A stretch of 64,000 bases of DNA, taken from positions 682,001 through 746,000 of the forward strand of contig OX620685.1 of the NCBI GenBank assembly GCA_951635545.1, read 5' to 3'. Origin of the DNA: CAG-873 sp910578365 (lineage in GTDB: Bacteria > Bacteroidota > Bacteroidia > Bacteroidales > Muribaculaceae). The notes beneath the pieces are model-generated. The model searched no databases. It had not been told where the DNA came from and saw only the letters and a program-made list of their open reading frames with translations. The translations under genes and the position numbers were made by a program. Shown here piece after piece: positions 53,666 to 61,615 of the stretch (its first letter is position 1; the number at the start of each line of letters is the position of its first letter).

Positions 53666-54547
53666 TCATGCAGATTTCAGGTAATATTTTTTCCAGAGCT
53701 TACGTCCGGGTACCGCTCCGCGATGCACTTCATCGGGAGTCAGCATGCCGAGACTGAGGTGCGGTCGGCGGGTATGGTAAGTGTTGATTACATCCTCCAG
53801 CACCTGCCGTATGTTGTCCTTCCTTACGTCCATATGCTTCAGAAACTCCTCTTTAAGTATGCCGTTTACCCTTTCGGCAATTCCGTTGTTACGTGGGTCG
53901 TGCCCTTCCGTCATGCTGATTCGGGCGTGGCGTCTACGAAGCATTTCCACGTAGGGTTTGGCACAATACTGAAGTCCCTTGTCCGAGTGGTGTATGGGAT
54001 GCTGACCTCTCCTGCATTGCCTGAAAGCCATCTTCAATGCCGTCATGGCGTTCTCATGCCGCATGTTATCGGCAATCTCCCATCCCACTATTTTCTTCGA
54101 ATAGGCATCCGTAATCAGAAACAGATAGTAAAATGTATTCTGATCAGGAAGCCATATATATGTTATGTCGCTTACCCACAACTGGTTTATGTCATCAGGC
54201 GCGAAGTCTTTCCGTAGATCCGGATAGACCTTCATTCCGTGATCGGAGAAGGTTGTCCTTGTCCTGCGGACTCGGGGACGTATCAGAAGATTATGCCTGT
54301 TCATGATATCGAACAGGCGGTCACGGCCTATGTCGAGACAGAACTCCTTACGTAACCTGTCCTTCATCTTTCTGACTCCGAGTGCCGGAAGATCCTCTCG
54401 TATCGAGCGAACGCATTCCAGGATGCGGTCTTCGTCAATGGCATCCTTGAACGACCTTTTGAAAAAGGCATACCACGCTTGTTTAGTCACCCCAAGCAAC
54501 CCGCATGCCTCGCTGACACTCAGGTCACGGGACATGCGCAAGCGCAT
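53666..54547 (-). CDS. IS3-family transposase OrfB, copy 2
   Basis: 293 residues, the same protein as the OrfB at 48781: DDE residues in LWVSDITYIW, HHSDKGLQY and GIAERVNGI. No sequence difference from copy 1 was noticed, which implies recent duplication or gene conversion. Confidence 0.93.
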   Translation of the reverse strand: MRLRMSRDLSVSEACGLLGVTKQAWYAFFKRSFKDAIDEDRILECVRSIREDLPALGVRKMKDRLRKEFCLDIGRDRLFDIMNRHNLLIRPRVRRTRTTFSDHGMKVYPDLRKDFAPDDINQLWVSDITYIWLPDQNTFYYLFLITDAYSKKIVGWEIADNMRHENAMTALKMAFRQCRRGQHPIHHSDKGLQYCAKPYVEMLRRRHARISMTEGHDPRNNGIAERVNGILKEEFLKHMDVRKDNIRQVLEDVINTYHTRRPHLSLGMLTPDEVHRGAVPGRKLWKKYYLKSA

Positions 54548-54549
54548 GG

Positions 54550-55050
54550 CTACTTGGTAGTTGATTTTTTTGACTGCGCAGGCTTTACAAGCTTCTTGTA
54601 TTCGGCGATGACACCACTCTGGAACTCTTCACGCAGCTCTGCCTTTTTCCTGTCAGCCTCCAGTTTCTCTATCTTTCTGGTGGCGGCGTTTAACTTGCGT
54701 GTTAGATCCAGTATGGTCTGCTCGGTATCCGTGAGCCTGGTAGTGGGAGAGGTTTTCTTTGTCATTCCTTTCTTTTTTGTCGTTTGTGCCGGAGTTGCCA
54801 GGGACGATATGGCCTTTGTTGTCCGGCATCCGGAGCCGGGAATTAATGCTCCCGTCATGCGGCGCAGCCATTTGCTGATGCTTGACCGTGTGCCGCGATA
54901 GTCCGGGATTGCATTTACTATTGTAAACAATGTCCCGACCGCAAAATTGTATTCCTCGTCAATCTGACTGAAACTTTTTCCGCTGCTGTGCCAGGCATTG
55001 ATTGCCGAAATCTGAGATTCGTCCCAGAATTTTTTGTTTTCTTCACACAT
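54550..55050 (-). CDS. IS3-family transposase OrfA, copy 2
   Basis: 166 residues, the same protein as the OrfA at 49665, with the same A7 run before its stop for possible -1 frameshifting into orfB. Confidence 0.88.
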   Translation of the reverse strand: MCEENKKFWDESQISAINAWHSSGKSFSQIDEEYNFAVGTLFTIVNAIPDYRGTRSSISKWLRRMTGALIPGSGCRTTKAISSLATPAQTTKKKGMTKKTSPTTRLTDTEQTILDLTRKLNAATRKIEKLEADRKKAELREEFQSGVIAEYKKLVKPAQSKKSTTK

Positions 55051-55203
55051 TTTACTAAAAAATGTTGAATCTGACGGTCAACACTTTTCCGGACTAGACA
55101 ATTTGTATTATTCTCGGTATCGCTCCGGCTGCCATGTTGGGCATTTAACCCTCAACAATAATCTCAAAATGGGAACAATAGTTATATACTTAACACTCAA
55201 AGC

Positions 55204-55257
55204 AATGTAAGTTTAACGACGCTTATGTCTTATTGACACAAGCAAAAAACTTACATT
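55204..55257 (+). promoter_or_regulatory. Long hairpin ending 1 base before a start codon
   Basis: AATGTAAGTTT (55204-55214) pairs perfectly with AAACTTACATT (55247-55257). Inside, GCTTATGTC (55221-55229) pairs with GACACAAGC (55235-55243) with one mismatch. The outer stem ends one base before the ATG at 55259, so the ribosome site would be closed in the folded mRNA. Confidence 0.7.
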
Positions 55258-55258
55258 A

Positions 55259-55508
55259 ATGAGCAGAAGCAGAAAGAAGAAAGAAGAATCCCGCCGGAAA
55301 TATTGCAGTCTGCAAATCTCAGAAGAGAGACAAGCAGATATGCAATCGCATTTTTCGCCGACAATCCAAGGAGTTGATCAAACAAGGCCGCACTCCTCCC
55401 GTTCGTTCTCGCGAGGTAAAAAACTCGTGGACATTTTCAGGAGAGGCCAAGATTTATTTCGGCTTTAACTATATCGACATCGCCCGTCTCCTTAGAAAAT
55501 GGAGTTAA
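55259..55508 (+). pseudogene. MSRSRKK-type small basic protein gene, frameshifted
   Basis: The frame starts MSRSRKK. It then enters a 7-bp tandem duplication (AAAGAAG twice, about 55272-55285) that shifts it. Removing one copy gives an uninterrupted 80-residue protein continuing NPAGNIAVCKSQKRDKQICN and ending YFGFNYIDIARLLRKWS. That is the pattern of a widespread small basic protein of mobile elements and phages with unknown role. The gene is either broken or switched by slippage in the repeat. It is followed by a terminator at 55507. Confidence 0.7.
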
Positions 55509-55546
55509 CCGAGGCTGAACAATCAGTCTCGGTTTTATTTTTTGGT
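55507..55546 (+). terminator. Intrinsic terminator
   Basis: AACCGAGGCTGA (55507-55518) pairs with TCAGTCTCGGTT (55523-55534) with one mismatch, followed by a T-rich run. The stem begins in the stop codon of the preceding gene. Confidence 0.85.
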
Positions 55547-55765
55547 AAAAAGGATCTTTTCACCTTGCCATAATTGCTGAACGAGCAAATACATAATCCT
55601 TCCATTATTTCATTGCCAATCAAATTAGTGCGTATTAGGTCATGTTAGGAATGCGAATGTTAAAAACGGATTTTATCAGATAAGAAAAGTGTTCAAAATT
55701 TCGTATTTAGCAATCGGTCTATTATACTTTTGCAGGATTAAAGATAAAACAAATCACAATCCGAC

Positions 55766-56440
55766 ATGAAACAATACATCACTGCCCTGCGAATATTCGC
55801 GGCTCTTGCCATTTCCGGCAAGGCTATATCAGTCTGTATGCAAATTTCTACAGCTGATGGCGACGCTCATACCGTCATATTATCCGGCATATACATGCTG
55901 ATACTGTTGACAATTGGTTATTTCTCTTTGGAATATGGGATTAAACTGTTCATCTATCCAAATATTATACAACTGGTAAATACATGCTCAAAACGGAACA
56001 ATGGGCAGAATATAACAAATGAATCCACTCCCGCCATTCCGTTTATTGACCCTATGACCATAGAGAATGTGATTGCATACTCTATGGGAACATTCGACAA
56101 GATTTTCACTCCCGATGAGCTGAAAATGCTTGAAGGCAATATCCGAAACTTTGCCAATGGCAAAAACGGTATGAATCCGTGTATCGAGCGAAGAATCTCC
56201 AATTTCAGGACTCTTGATGTTTTCCACTTCGGCTGGAATATCGGCAAGCGGTTGAAAAAATCCAATATCGAAACTGCCTCATTCCTTAAATCCCAGTTTC
56301 CGATTCAGCTCATAGAGTCGTCGGAGGAGACTGTCAGCAAGAAACTATCATCTGACGACGGTTCTTTTCTAATCCCCAGAATCCCCGTTCATCTTCCCTT
56401 GAAGCCTTTTCCTTTGGCTGCGAAACTCGGATTGTGTTAA
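55766..56440 (+). CDS. Integrase-linked membrane protein, element 3
   Basis: 224 residues, homologous to 31824. The N-terminus has two hydrophobic segments (ALRIFAALAISGKAIS; ILSGIYMLILLTIGYFSLEY). The soluble part includes NVIAYSMGTFDKIFTPDELK and VFHFGWNIGKRL. Its promoter region (55681-55735) shares about 35 bases with the duplicated promoter of element 2 at high identity. Unknown function, but kept in both elements at the same place. Confidence 0.65.
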   Translation: MKQYITALRIFAALAISGKAISVCMQISTADGDAHTVILSGIYMLILLTIGYFSLEYGIKLFIYPNIIQLVNTCSKRNNGQNITNESTPAIPFIDPMTIENVIAYSMGTFDKIFTPDELKMLEGNIRNFANGKNGMNPCIERRISNFRTLDVFHFGWNIGKRLKKSNIETASFLKSQFPIQLIESSEETVSKKLSSDDGSFLIPRIPVHLPLKPFPLAAKLGLC

Positions 56441-56540
56441 AAAGCGGTGATAAGATAGCAACGCACTGATTAACTGCTCACTCACCATTACACCATTGCT
56501 TTTCATCATACTTTTGCGTCAAATTCTAACAGCAAAATAT

Positions 56541-56906
56541 ATGAATGAAAACAATCTGTCATTCGATGCCCTACCCTCGCTTGTCTGCAATCTGATCAGC
56601 GAGGTGGCGGGATTGAGAAGCGAAGTGAAGGAACTTCGTGACAAGCGGCATGATACCGAATCCGACAATCGCTTTATCGGTATCGACGAGGCTTGCAAAA
56701 TACTGCGTCGCAGCAAGTCAACCATCTATCACATGGTGCGCGACGGCATACTGCCGCATTACAAGGTCGGCAAGATGCTGGAGTTCCGTCCGTCGGAACT
56801 GATAGCATGGCAGGCACAGCATCAGCGTGAAGGCTCGAAAAGCACAGCCGAGATTATGGAGGAGATGAGGTCAAACGTGCGCCACGCGCCTAAATCCGGA
56901 TGGTGA
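56541..56906 (+). CDS. Excisionase-type HTH protein, element 3
   Basis: 121 residues from ATG 56541; the longer frame from 56496 starts in the promoter. An N-terminal coiled-coil stretch (NLISEVAGLRSEVKELRDKR) is followed by FIGIDEACKILRRSKSTIYH and the wing MVRDGILPHYKVGKMLEF, a MerR/Xis-like fold. It corresponds to 32733 and overlaps the primase-helicase gene. Confidence 0.8.
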   Translation: MNENNLSFDALPSLVCNLISEVAGLRSEVKELRDKRHDTESDNRFIGIDEACKILRRSKSTIYHMVRDGILPHYKVGKMLEFRPSELIAWQAQHQREGSKSTAEIMEEMRSNVRHAPKSGW

Positions 56907-58129
56907 TGGAACAGGACAGACAATATGGAGAAAACGAGATGTCGCCATTCATCCGTGTGGGAACCACCTACTACAAGATCGCACGGCAGCCGCAGCCTGA
57001 CGGCGGCTATATTACCAAGCGGCTGAAATGGGAGGTGCAGACAATACGCCTTGACTACGGGAAGGAGTATCTGAAAGAAATTCCACGATACAACGGATTC
57101 TGCACCGTGCCTATCCACAAGGGATATTCACGAGAGGTAGGCAACTTCTATAATCTATATGAACCGATATCACATACTCCGGCTATCGGGACATGGGAGC
57201 ATATCGACATGCTTGTATCGCATATCTTCGGAGAGCAATATGAGCTTGGACTCGATTATCTACAGTTGCTCTATCTCCAACCTACACAGAAACTGCCGAT
57301 TCTCCTATTGGTATCGGAAGAGAGAAATACCGGCAAGACCACTTTCCTTAACTTCCTCAAATCCATATTCGAAGACAACGCTACCTTCAACACCAACGAG
57401 GATTTCCGTAACCGCTTCAATTCCGACTGGACGGCTAAGCTGCTAATAATGGTTGACGAGGTGTTGCTCAACCGCCGGGAAGACTCGGAGCGATTGAAAA
57501 ATCTCAGCACTGCACGTTCATACAAGGTTGAGGCCAAAGGCAAAGACCGCGACGAGATATATTTCTTCGCCAAATTCGTGCTATGTTCCAACAACGAGCG
57601 TACTCCTGTGCTAATTGACCCCGGCGAGACGAGATACTGGGTTCGGAAAATCCTGCCACTACAAAACGACGACACGGCATTCCTGTTGCATCTCAAAAAT
57701 GAGATTCCGGCATTTCTCGGCCATCTGTGCCAACGCCGGATGTCAACCGATAAACAGGGCCGTATGTGGTTCGCTCCACGACAAATCGAAACTCAGGCCC
57801 TACGCCGTATAATCCGCTCAAACCGCAACCGACTTGAAACGGAACTTGGTGAAATGCTACGCGAGGTTATGGTGGCTACGGATTGCAATGAGATATGTTA
57901 CTGTCTCAACGACCTGCTCCGTCTGCTTACTCTATCCAATGTCAAGGCTGAAAAAGCTCAGGTACGAAATATTGTCATCGATAACTGGAAACTCACTCCG
58001 GCATCGAACGCCCTGACCTATCAGTGTTGGGATATTGACTGCACCCGTCCTTCGGGCTATTCCTCCACAAATCGCGTTGGTAGATTCTACCGATTCTCGA
58101 AATCAATGCTTGACAATCTCTTTTTATGA
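56906..58129 (+). CDS. Primase-helicase (VapE/DUF5906-like), element 3
   Basis: 407 residues from ATG 56906 (ATG 56900 is also possible). Walker A is SEERNTGKTTFLN (about 135-147), Walker B LLIMVDEVLLN, followed by FVLCSNNERTPVLIDPGETRYW (sensor region, residues about 230-250). It lacks the N-terminal primase part present in the element 2 protein. It probably unwinds DNA at the element origin. Confidence 0.82.
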   Translation: MEQDRQYGENEMSPFIRVGTTYYKIARQPQPDGGYITKRLKWEVQTIRLDYGKEYLKEIPRYNGFCTVPIHKGYSREVGNFYNLYEPISHTPAIGTWEHIDMLVSHIFGEQYELGLDYLQLLYLQPTQKLPILLLVSEERNTGKTTFLNFLKSIFEDNATFNTNEDFRNRFNSDWTAKLLIMVDEVLLNRREDSERLKNLSTARSYKVEAKGKDRDEIYFFAKFVLCSNNERTPVLIDPGETRYWVRKILPLQNDDTAFLLHLKNEIPAFLGHLCQRRMSTDKQGRMWFAPRQIETQALRRIIRSNRNRLETELGEMLREVMVATDCNEICYCLNDLLRLLTLSNVKAEKAQVRNIVIDNWKLTPASNALTYQCWDIDCTRPSGYSSTNRVGRFYRFSKSMLDNLFL

Positions 58130-58227
58130 TGAAATGTTGAGACACATCAATATATATATATTGGAAATCTGCGTATTACCATTTCAACAATCACTCAACA
58201 AACTGATTTTACGGTTGAGTGGGAAAA

Positions 58228-58272
58228 GGCTTAAAGGGAAAAGAATAGTCTTCTCTTTTTCCCTTTAGTTAA
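58228..58272 (+). terminator. Terminator containing the shared GGCTTAAAGGGAAAAG motif
   Basis: TTAAAGGGAAAAGA (58231-58244) pairs with TCTTTTTCCCTTTA (58253-58266). The first arm overlaps the 16-bp motif also found after the element 2 primase at 34954. The surrounding 330-bp gap also has CAATCACTCAAC and GAGCGATTGTTGAG, an inverted pair. Confidence 0.6.
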
Positions 58273-58391
58273 ATTTTGGTGAGCGATTGTTGAGGACATA
58301 AATAGCTGTCTAATAGTAAATTGACGGGGTTGTTCAACAAATCAACAGTTTTCTCATAGCTCCAAGTATAACAATGCCCTTCGGGTTGAGT

Positions 58392-58427
58392 GGCAAGGTT
58401 GTGTTTTGAATAACTCAAAACCTTGCC
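58392..58427 (+). other. Candidate origin of transfer, element 3
   Basis: GGCAAGGTT (58392-58400) pairs perfectly with AACCTTGCC (58419-58427), 30 bases before mobC. It lacks the GAAACCCCTCG motif of the other two elements, in line with a relaxase of a different subgroup. Confidence 0.5.
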
Positions 58428-58458
58428 GCGCCGCCTTCCGGCAGCTTAAAACGATGAA

Positions 58459-58806
58459 ATGATGACCACTCAAAATAAGAACAAGGGAGGACGACCTCGC
58501 CTCGATGCCCATCAGAAAAGGACACGGACGATAGCCGTGCGGTTCTCGCCGCCCGACTATATGTATGTCAAGGCTTGCGCCTGCGAGTGCGGCCTCACTC
58601 CGAGCGAATTTGTATATCGGGCTGCCATGAACCAACCTACCACGATTATGCTCACCACCGAGGAAATGAAAGCAATCGCGGATATTCGGAATGTCGGCAA
58701 CAATCTCAATCAGATAGCCAGATGTATGCATCTCGGCATGGATGTATCATCAGATATTCAGAGCATCATAGAGTTTATAGCCTCAGTAATACATAAAATC
58801 AGATAG
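58459..58806 (+). CDS. mobC: MobC relaxosome protein, element 3
   Basis: 115 residues: basic N-terminus (GGRPRLDAHQKRTRTIAVRF), ribbon-helix-helix core and the MobC signature IADIRNVGNNLNQIARCM. It precedes the relaxase, as in element 1. The stop is about 120 bases before the likely relaxase start; that stretch is AT-rich with imperfect GACATTAT repeats. Confidence 0.87.
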   Translation: MMTTQNKNKGGRPRLDAHQKRTRTIAVRFSPPDYMYVKACACECGLTPSEFVYRAAMNQPTTIMLTTEEMKAIADIRNVGNNLNQIARCMHLGMDVSSDIQSIIEFIASVIHKIR

Positions 58807-58924
58807 CCATTATCCAATGATGACATTATCCCATAAAGACATTATGGCTTATAGTCACCGACATGACATAACTATAAGACATCAAGACTATAATCTCTTA
58901 ATCATATCAAGACAGTATAACATT

Positions 58925-59926
58925 ATGATATGCAAGATTAAATCCCGTGTCGATTTTTCCGGCATAGTCAACTACGCCAACGATATTAAGGCGAAATCCG
59001 CCCGTGTCATCGGCTCCAACGGAGTGCTGCTTGTCAGCAACCGCACTATCGCCGACAGTTTTGAGGCGCAGTTGCGTATTCCCGATTCTGGCGGCAGAGT
59101 GCACCACTTGTCAAAGCCGGTGAAACATATCTCAATCGCTTTCTCACCCAAGGATACCGGGCGGTTCCCCGACAACGAGGAGGGCGACCGCTTCATGGAG
59201 CAGATTGCCCGCGAATGGATGCAGGAGATGGAGATAGACCCCGACAACACGCAATACATCATCGCCCGACATTTTGATAAAGACCATCCTCACTGCCATC
59301 TCGTTTTCAACCGTATAGCCAACGACGGCTCAGTCATATCCGACAAGTTCGAGAGACGGCGCAACGAGGAGGCCTGCAAGCGAATCAAGAAATGGCATGG
59401 TCTGACATTCGGCAAATCCAACAGCCGTGAGATTAATCCCGACCGCTTGCACCGCTACGATGCCGTGCGTCTCGAAATTCGTGATATTGTATCATCAGCC
59501 ATAGCCCGTGCCGCCTCATGGCGAGAGTTTGACGATATTCTCCATGCCGACGGCATCACTCTTCATCTATGCGCCGACAAGAACACCGGGCGCATACGCG
59601 GACTCGCATTTGAGAAAGAGGGCTTCCGCATATCCGGATCAAAACTCGGTTCTCATGGCAAATTCACATATAGCAACCTCGCCAAGAAATTCGAGCGTCT
59701 AAATGAGAATCATATCCTTAGACAGCGCAATATGCCGGACAGCACCGGATGGGTAGAAGTTCGTAATGTCGTGTATATCCAATTTACCCGGTTCATTCAG
59801 AGAATTGCTGGTCAGTATGTCCGAGCACAGGGTATCAACCGTGAGCACGAGGTCGGCAACCGCCACAGATACGACCGCATCGACAATTACATTCCCGAAG
59901 AACAGACCTCCAAGATAAAACTCTGA
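58925..59926 (+). CDS. Relaxase/mobilization nuclease, element 3
   Basis: 333 residues from ATG 58925. A longer in-frame start at 58817 would add a Lys-poor, repeat-like segment unlike relaxases. IARHFDKDHPHCHLVFNRI is the three-His metal site. The overall layout (MICKIKSRVDFSGIVNYAND; HLSKPVKHISIAFSP) resembles the element 1 relaxase more than that of element 2. Two bases separate it from the membrane protein gene. Confidence 0.87.
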   Translation: MICKIKSRVDFSGIVNYANDIKAKSARVIGSNGVLLVSNRTIADSFEAQLRIPDSGGRVHHLSKPVKHISIAFSPKDTGRFPDNEEGDRFMEQIAREWMQEMEIDPDNTQYIIARHFDKDHPHCHLVFNRIANDGSVISDKFERRRNEEACKRIKKWHGLTFGKSNSREINPDRLHRYDAVRLEIRDIVSSAIARAASWREFDDILHADGITLHLCADKNTGRIRGLAFEKEGFRISGSKLGSHGKFTYSNLAKKFERLNENHILRQRNMPDSTGWVEVRNVVYIQFTRFIQRIAGQYVRAQGINREHEVGNRHRYDRIDNYIPEEQTSKIKL

Positions 59927-59928
59927 TT

Positions 59929-60591
59929 ATGGCTACAAAAGATGACTATTATAAGAAGCTGCTCAATTCCCTTCAGGAGGAGATAGAAGCAATAAAAAGT
60001 GTGCAGCAAGCTATCTCCAAGCGGCTTGATGCACTTGAGTCAAGACCGGCACCATCCAATGGCGGCTCCAAGTTCAACACGAGCAAATTCCGCGAAGAGG
60101 TAAAGGAATGGGAACGCGACTATATCGAAACTATCCGCACCAACGTGTCAGAGGTCTGCACACTCATTTTCGACGAAGCCACACCCAACATGATAATCAA
60201 ACCGCAATTCGATAAATTCCAGGAAGATATGAAAATCAAACTCACCGACATAGAGAAACGCATAACCGTCGCCGAAGAGAACGCCGGTAGCCGCCTTTCT
60301 CTATTCACACTCTCCCGTCCCACCTACATCACCGAACGATATAACAACCCCGACCAACCACCGGCACGTTCACCTTCATTCCTCGAAAAATACAAGAAGG
60401 AGCTATCACTTATCCTCAGTACCGCCATTCTCTTTATCCTCGTCACCCTGTTCGCAATCGCTGCCGAGAACAAGACTCTGAAGCAGGACAACGCCGCCCT
60501 CCGCCACGCCATCGAACAGCTTCATTCTGTCTCATATCACCCCTACACTCCTCCCAAAACACCAAATCCGCCGGACAGCTCGCAGAATTAG
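59929..60591 (+). CDS. Mobilization-module membrane protein, element 3
   Basis: 220 residues. The N-terminal coiled coil (LLNSLQEEIEAIKSVQQAIS) is followed by helical segments, one membrane span (LSLILSTAILFILVTLFAIA, about 163-182) and a Pro-rich end. It is the positional equivalent of 3473 and 37715. Leader C begins about 20 bases after its stop. Confidence 0.6.
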   Translation: MATKDDYYKKLLNSLQEEIEAIKSVQQAISKRLDALESRPAPSNGGSKFNTSKFREEVKEWERDYIETIRTNVSEVCTLIFDEATPNMIIKPQFDKFQEDMKIKLTDIEKRITVAEENAGSRLSLFTLSRPTYITERYNNPDQPPARSPSFLEKYKKELSLILSTAILFILVTLFAIAAENKTLKQDNAALRHAIEQLHSVSYHPYTPPKTPNPPDSSQN

Positions 60592-60610
60592 CGGTTTACA
60601 TGCCGCCACT

Positions 60611-60775
60611 CTCGCAAAAAATGCTTAACTTTGCATTGTAAGCCGAAATAGCGAAATGACCAAGATTATCACGACATAACGGCGAAAGCCGGAAACAAAA
60701 ACATTGGAAGTTCCAACGTAGTCGCTTAAAGGCTTTGGTCGGCCTCGCATAGCTACGTTGGAACGTCCATTTTAT
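60611..60775 (+). ncRNA. Conserved restriction-system leader, copy C
   Basis: It starts CTCGCAAAA with a TAACTTTG promoter (60626-60633). A GNRA hairpin CGGC-GAAA-GCCG spans 60680-60691. The main stem is a perfect 12 bp: GTTCCAACGTAG (60710-60721) with CTACGTTGGAAC (60753-60764). It encloses TAGTCGCTTAAAGGC, TTTGGTC and GCCTCGCATAG. The alternative hairpin TTGGA-agt-TCCAA uses the same middle strand. The 60-base centre is almost identical to copy B, while the stem ends differ in a way that keeps pairing. The methyltransferase start follows after 11 bases. Confidence 0.75.
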
Positions 60776-61615
60776 ATGTTAAGAACTACTATGCCATTCA
60801 ATATTCAGTGTATCGATGGAGCATTAGGGCTACAACAACTTGAGGACAAATCCGTAAAACTCATTTACGGTTCACCTCCATACCCCAATGTTTCTCGGAA
60901 CTATGGAAAATGGAAGAGTTCCGAGTATATTGAAAGAATGGCTCCATTTATTGATGCAGCTGTAAAGAAACTTACGAATGACGGCTTTCTTGTTATTAAT
61001 GTTAAAGCCAATAGGGAACCTGGGACTTCAAAAGTTAATTCACGACGCTCTCTTGTTATCGAGAGACTCGCTATTGAACTTGAAGAACGGTGGGGTCTTT
61101 ATTGTGTTGATATTGAGATATGGGTTAAATCCAATCCTATTGCTACTGGCTTAAGAGCAGCTTGTCAAGACGCTTATGAACAAAACTTATGGTTCTCAGT
61201 AAATCCCCTATGGAAAATCAATATTGACGCTATTAGGAGACCTTACAGTGAGGCTTCTATACAATCTTATTCAAGTCATGTTTTCAAACCAAGAGCAAAC
61301 GGAGTAGGCTATGTAAGACGAGAAAAGAAAATTGATCCTCATCCTCTTGGAGCTCTCCCGTGGAATATTATTTATGGAAGTGTTTCAGGACGCTCTACTG
61401 CCCATCAGGCGGTTCAACCTGAGTATCTCCCCGAAAAATATATTAAAGCTTGCACCGAAGAAGGTGACCTCGTTGTTGACCCTTGGGTTGGGACAGGAAC
61501 AACTGGTGCGTGCGCCATACGTTTAGGTCGGAATTTCATAGGCTTTGATATAATGCAAGACCATGTTAAAATGGCCCAACAATATTTAAGCATAATATCT
61601 AACGAATTAGAATGA
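60776..61615 (+). CDS. DNA methyltransferase, N4-cytosine/N6-adenine beta class
   Basis: 279 residues from ATG 60776; ATG 60791 is the alternative. Catalytic motif IV SPPY (residues 33-36, IYGSPPYPN) comes first, and SAM-binding motif I last (VDPWVGTGTTGACA, about 234-247), the order of the beta class. SPPY is most often found in N4-cytosine enzymes. It follows leader C and overlaps the next gene (ATGA), so it is the first gene of a restriction-type operon. Confidence 0.9.
   Translation: MLRTTMPFNIQCIDGALGLQQLEDKSVKLIYGSPPYPNVSRNYGKWKSSEYIERMAPFIDAAVKKLTNDGFLVINVKANREPGTSKVNSRRSLVIERLAIELEERWGLYCVDIEIWVKSNPIATGLRAACQDAYEQNLWFSVNPLWKINIDAIRRPYSEASIQSYSSHVFKPRANGVGYVRREKKIDPHPLGALPWNIIYGSVSGRSTAHQAVQPEYLPEKYIKACTEEGDLVVDPWVGTGTTGACAIRLGRNFIGFDIMQDHVKMAQQYLSIISNELE

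Larger units (their letters stand above)
53446..55100 (-). mobile_element. IS3-family insertion sequence, copy 2
   Basis: 1655 bp, apparently identical to copy 1 (48561-50215), with the 3-bp target duplication ATT (53443-53445, 55101-55103). It interrupts the last codons of higA. Same orientation as copy 1. The two copies bracket 3.2 kb containing the att core, zinc-ribbon HTH, integrase and higB, so they form a composite-transposon arrangement. Confidence 0.95.
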
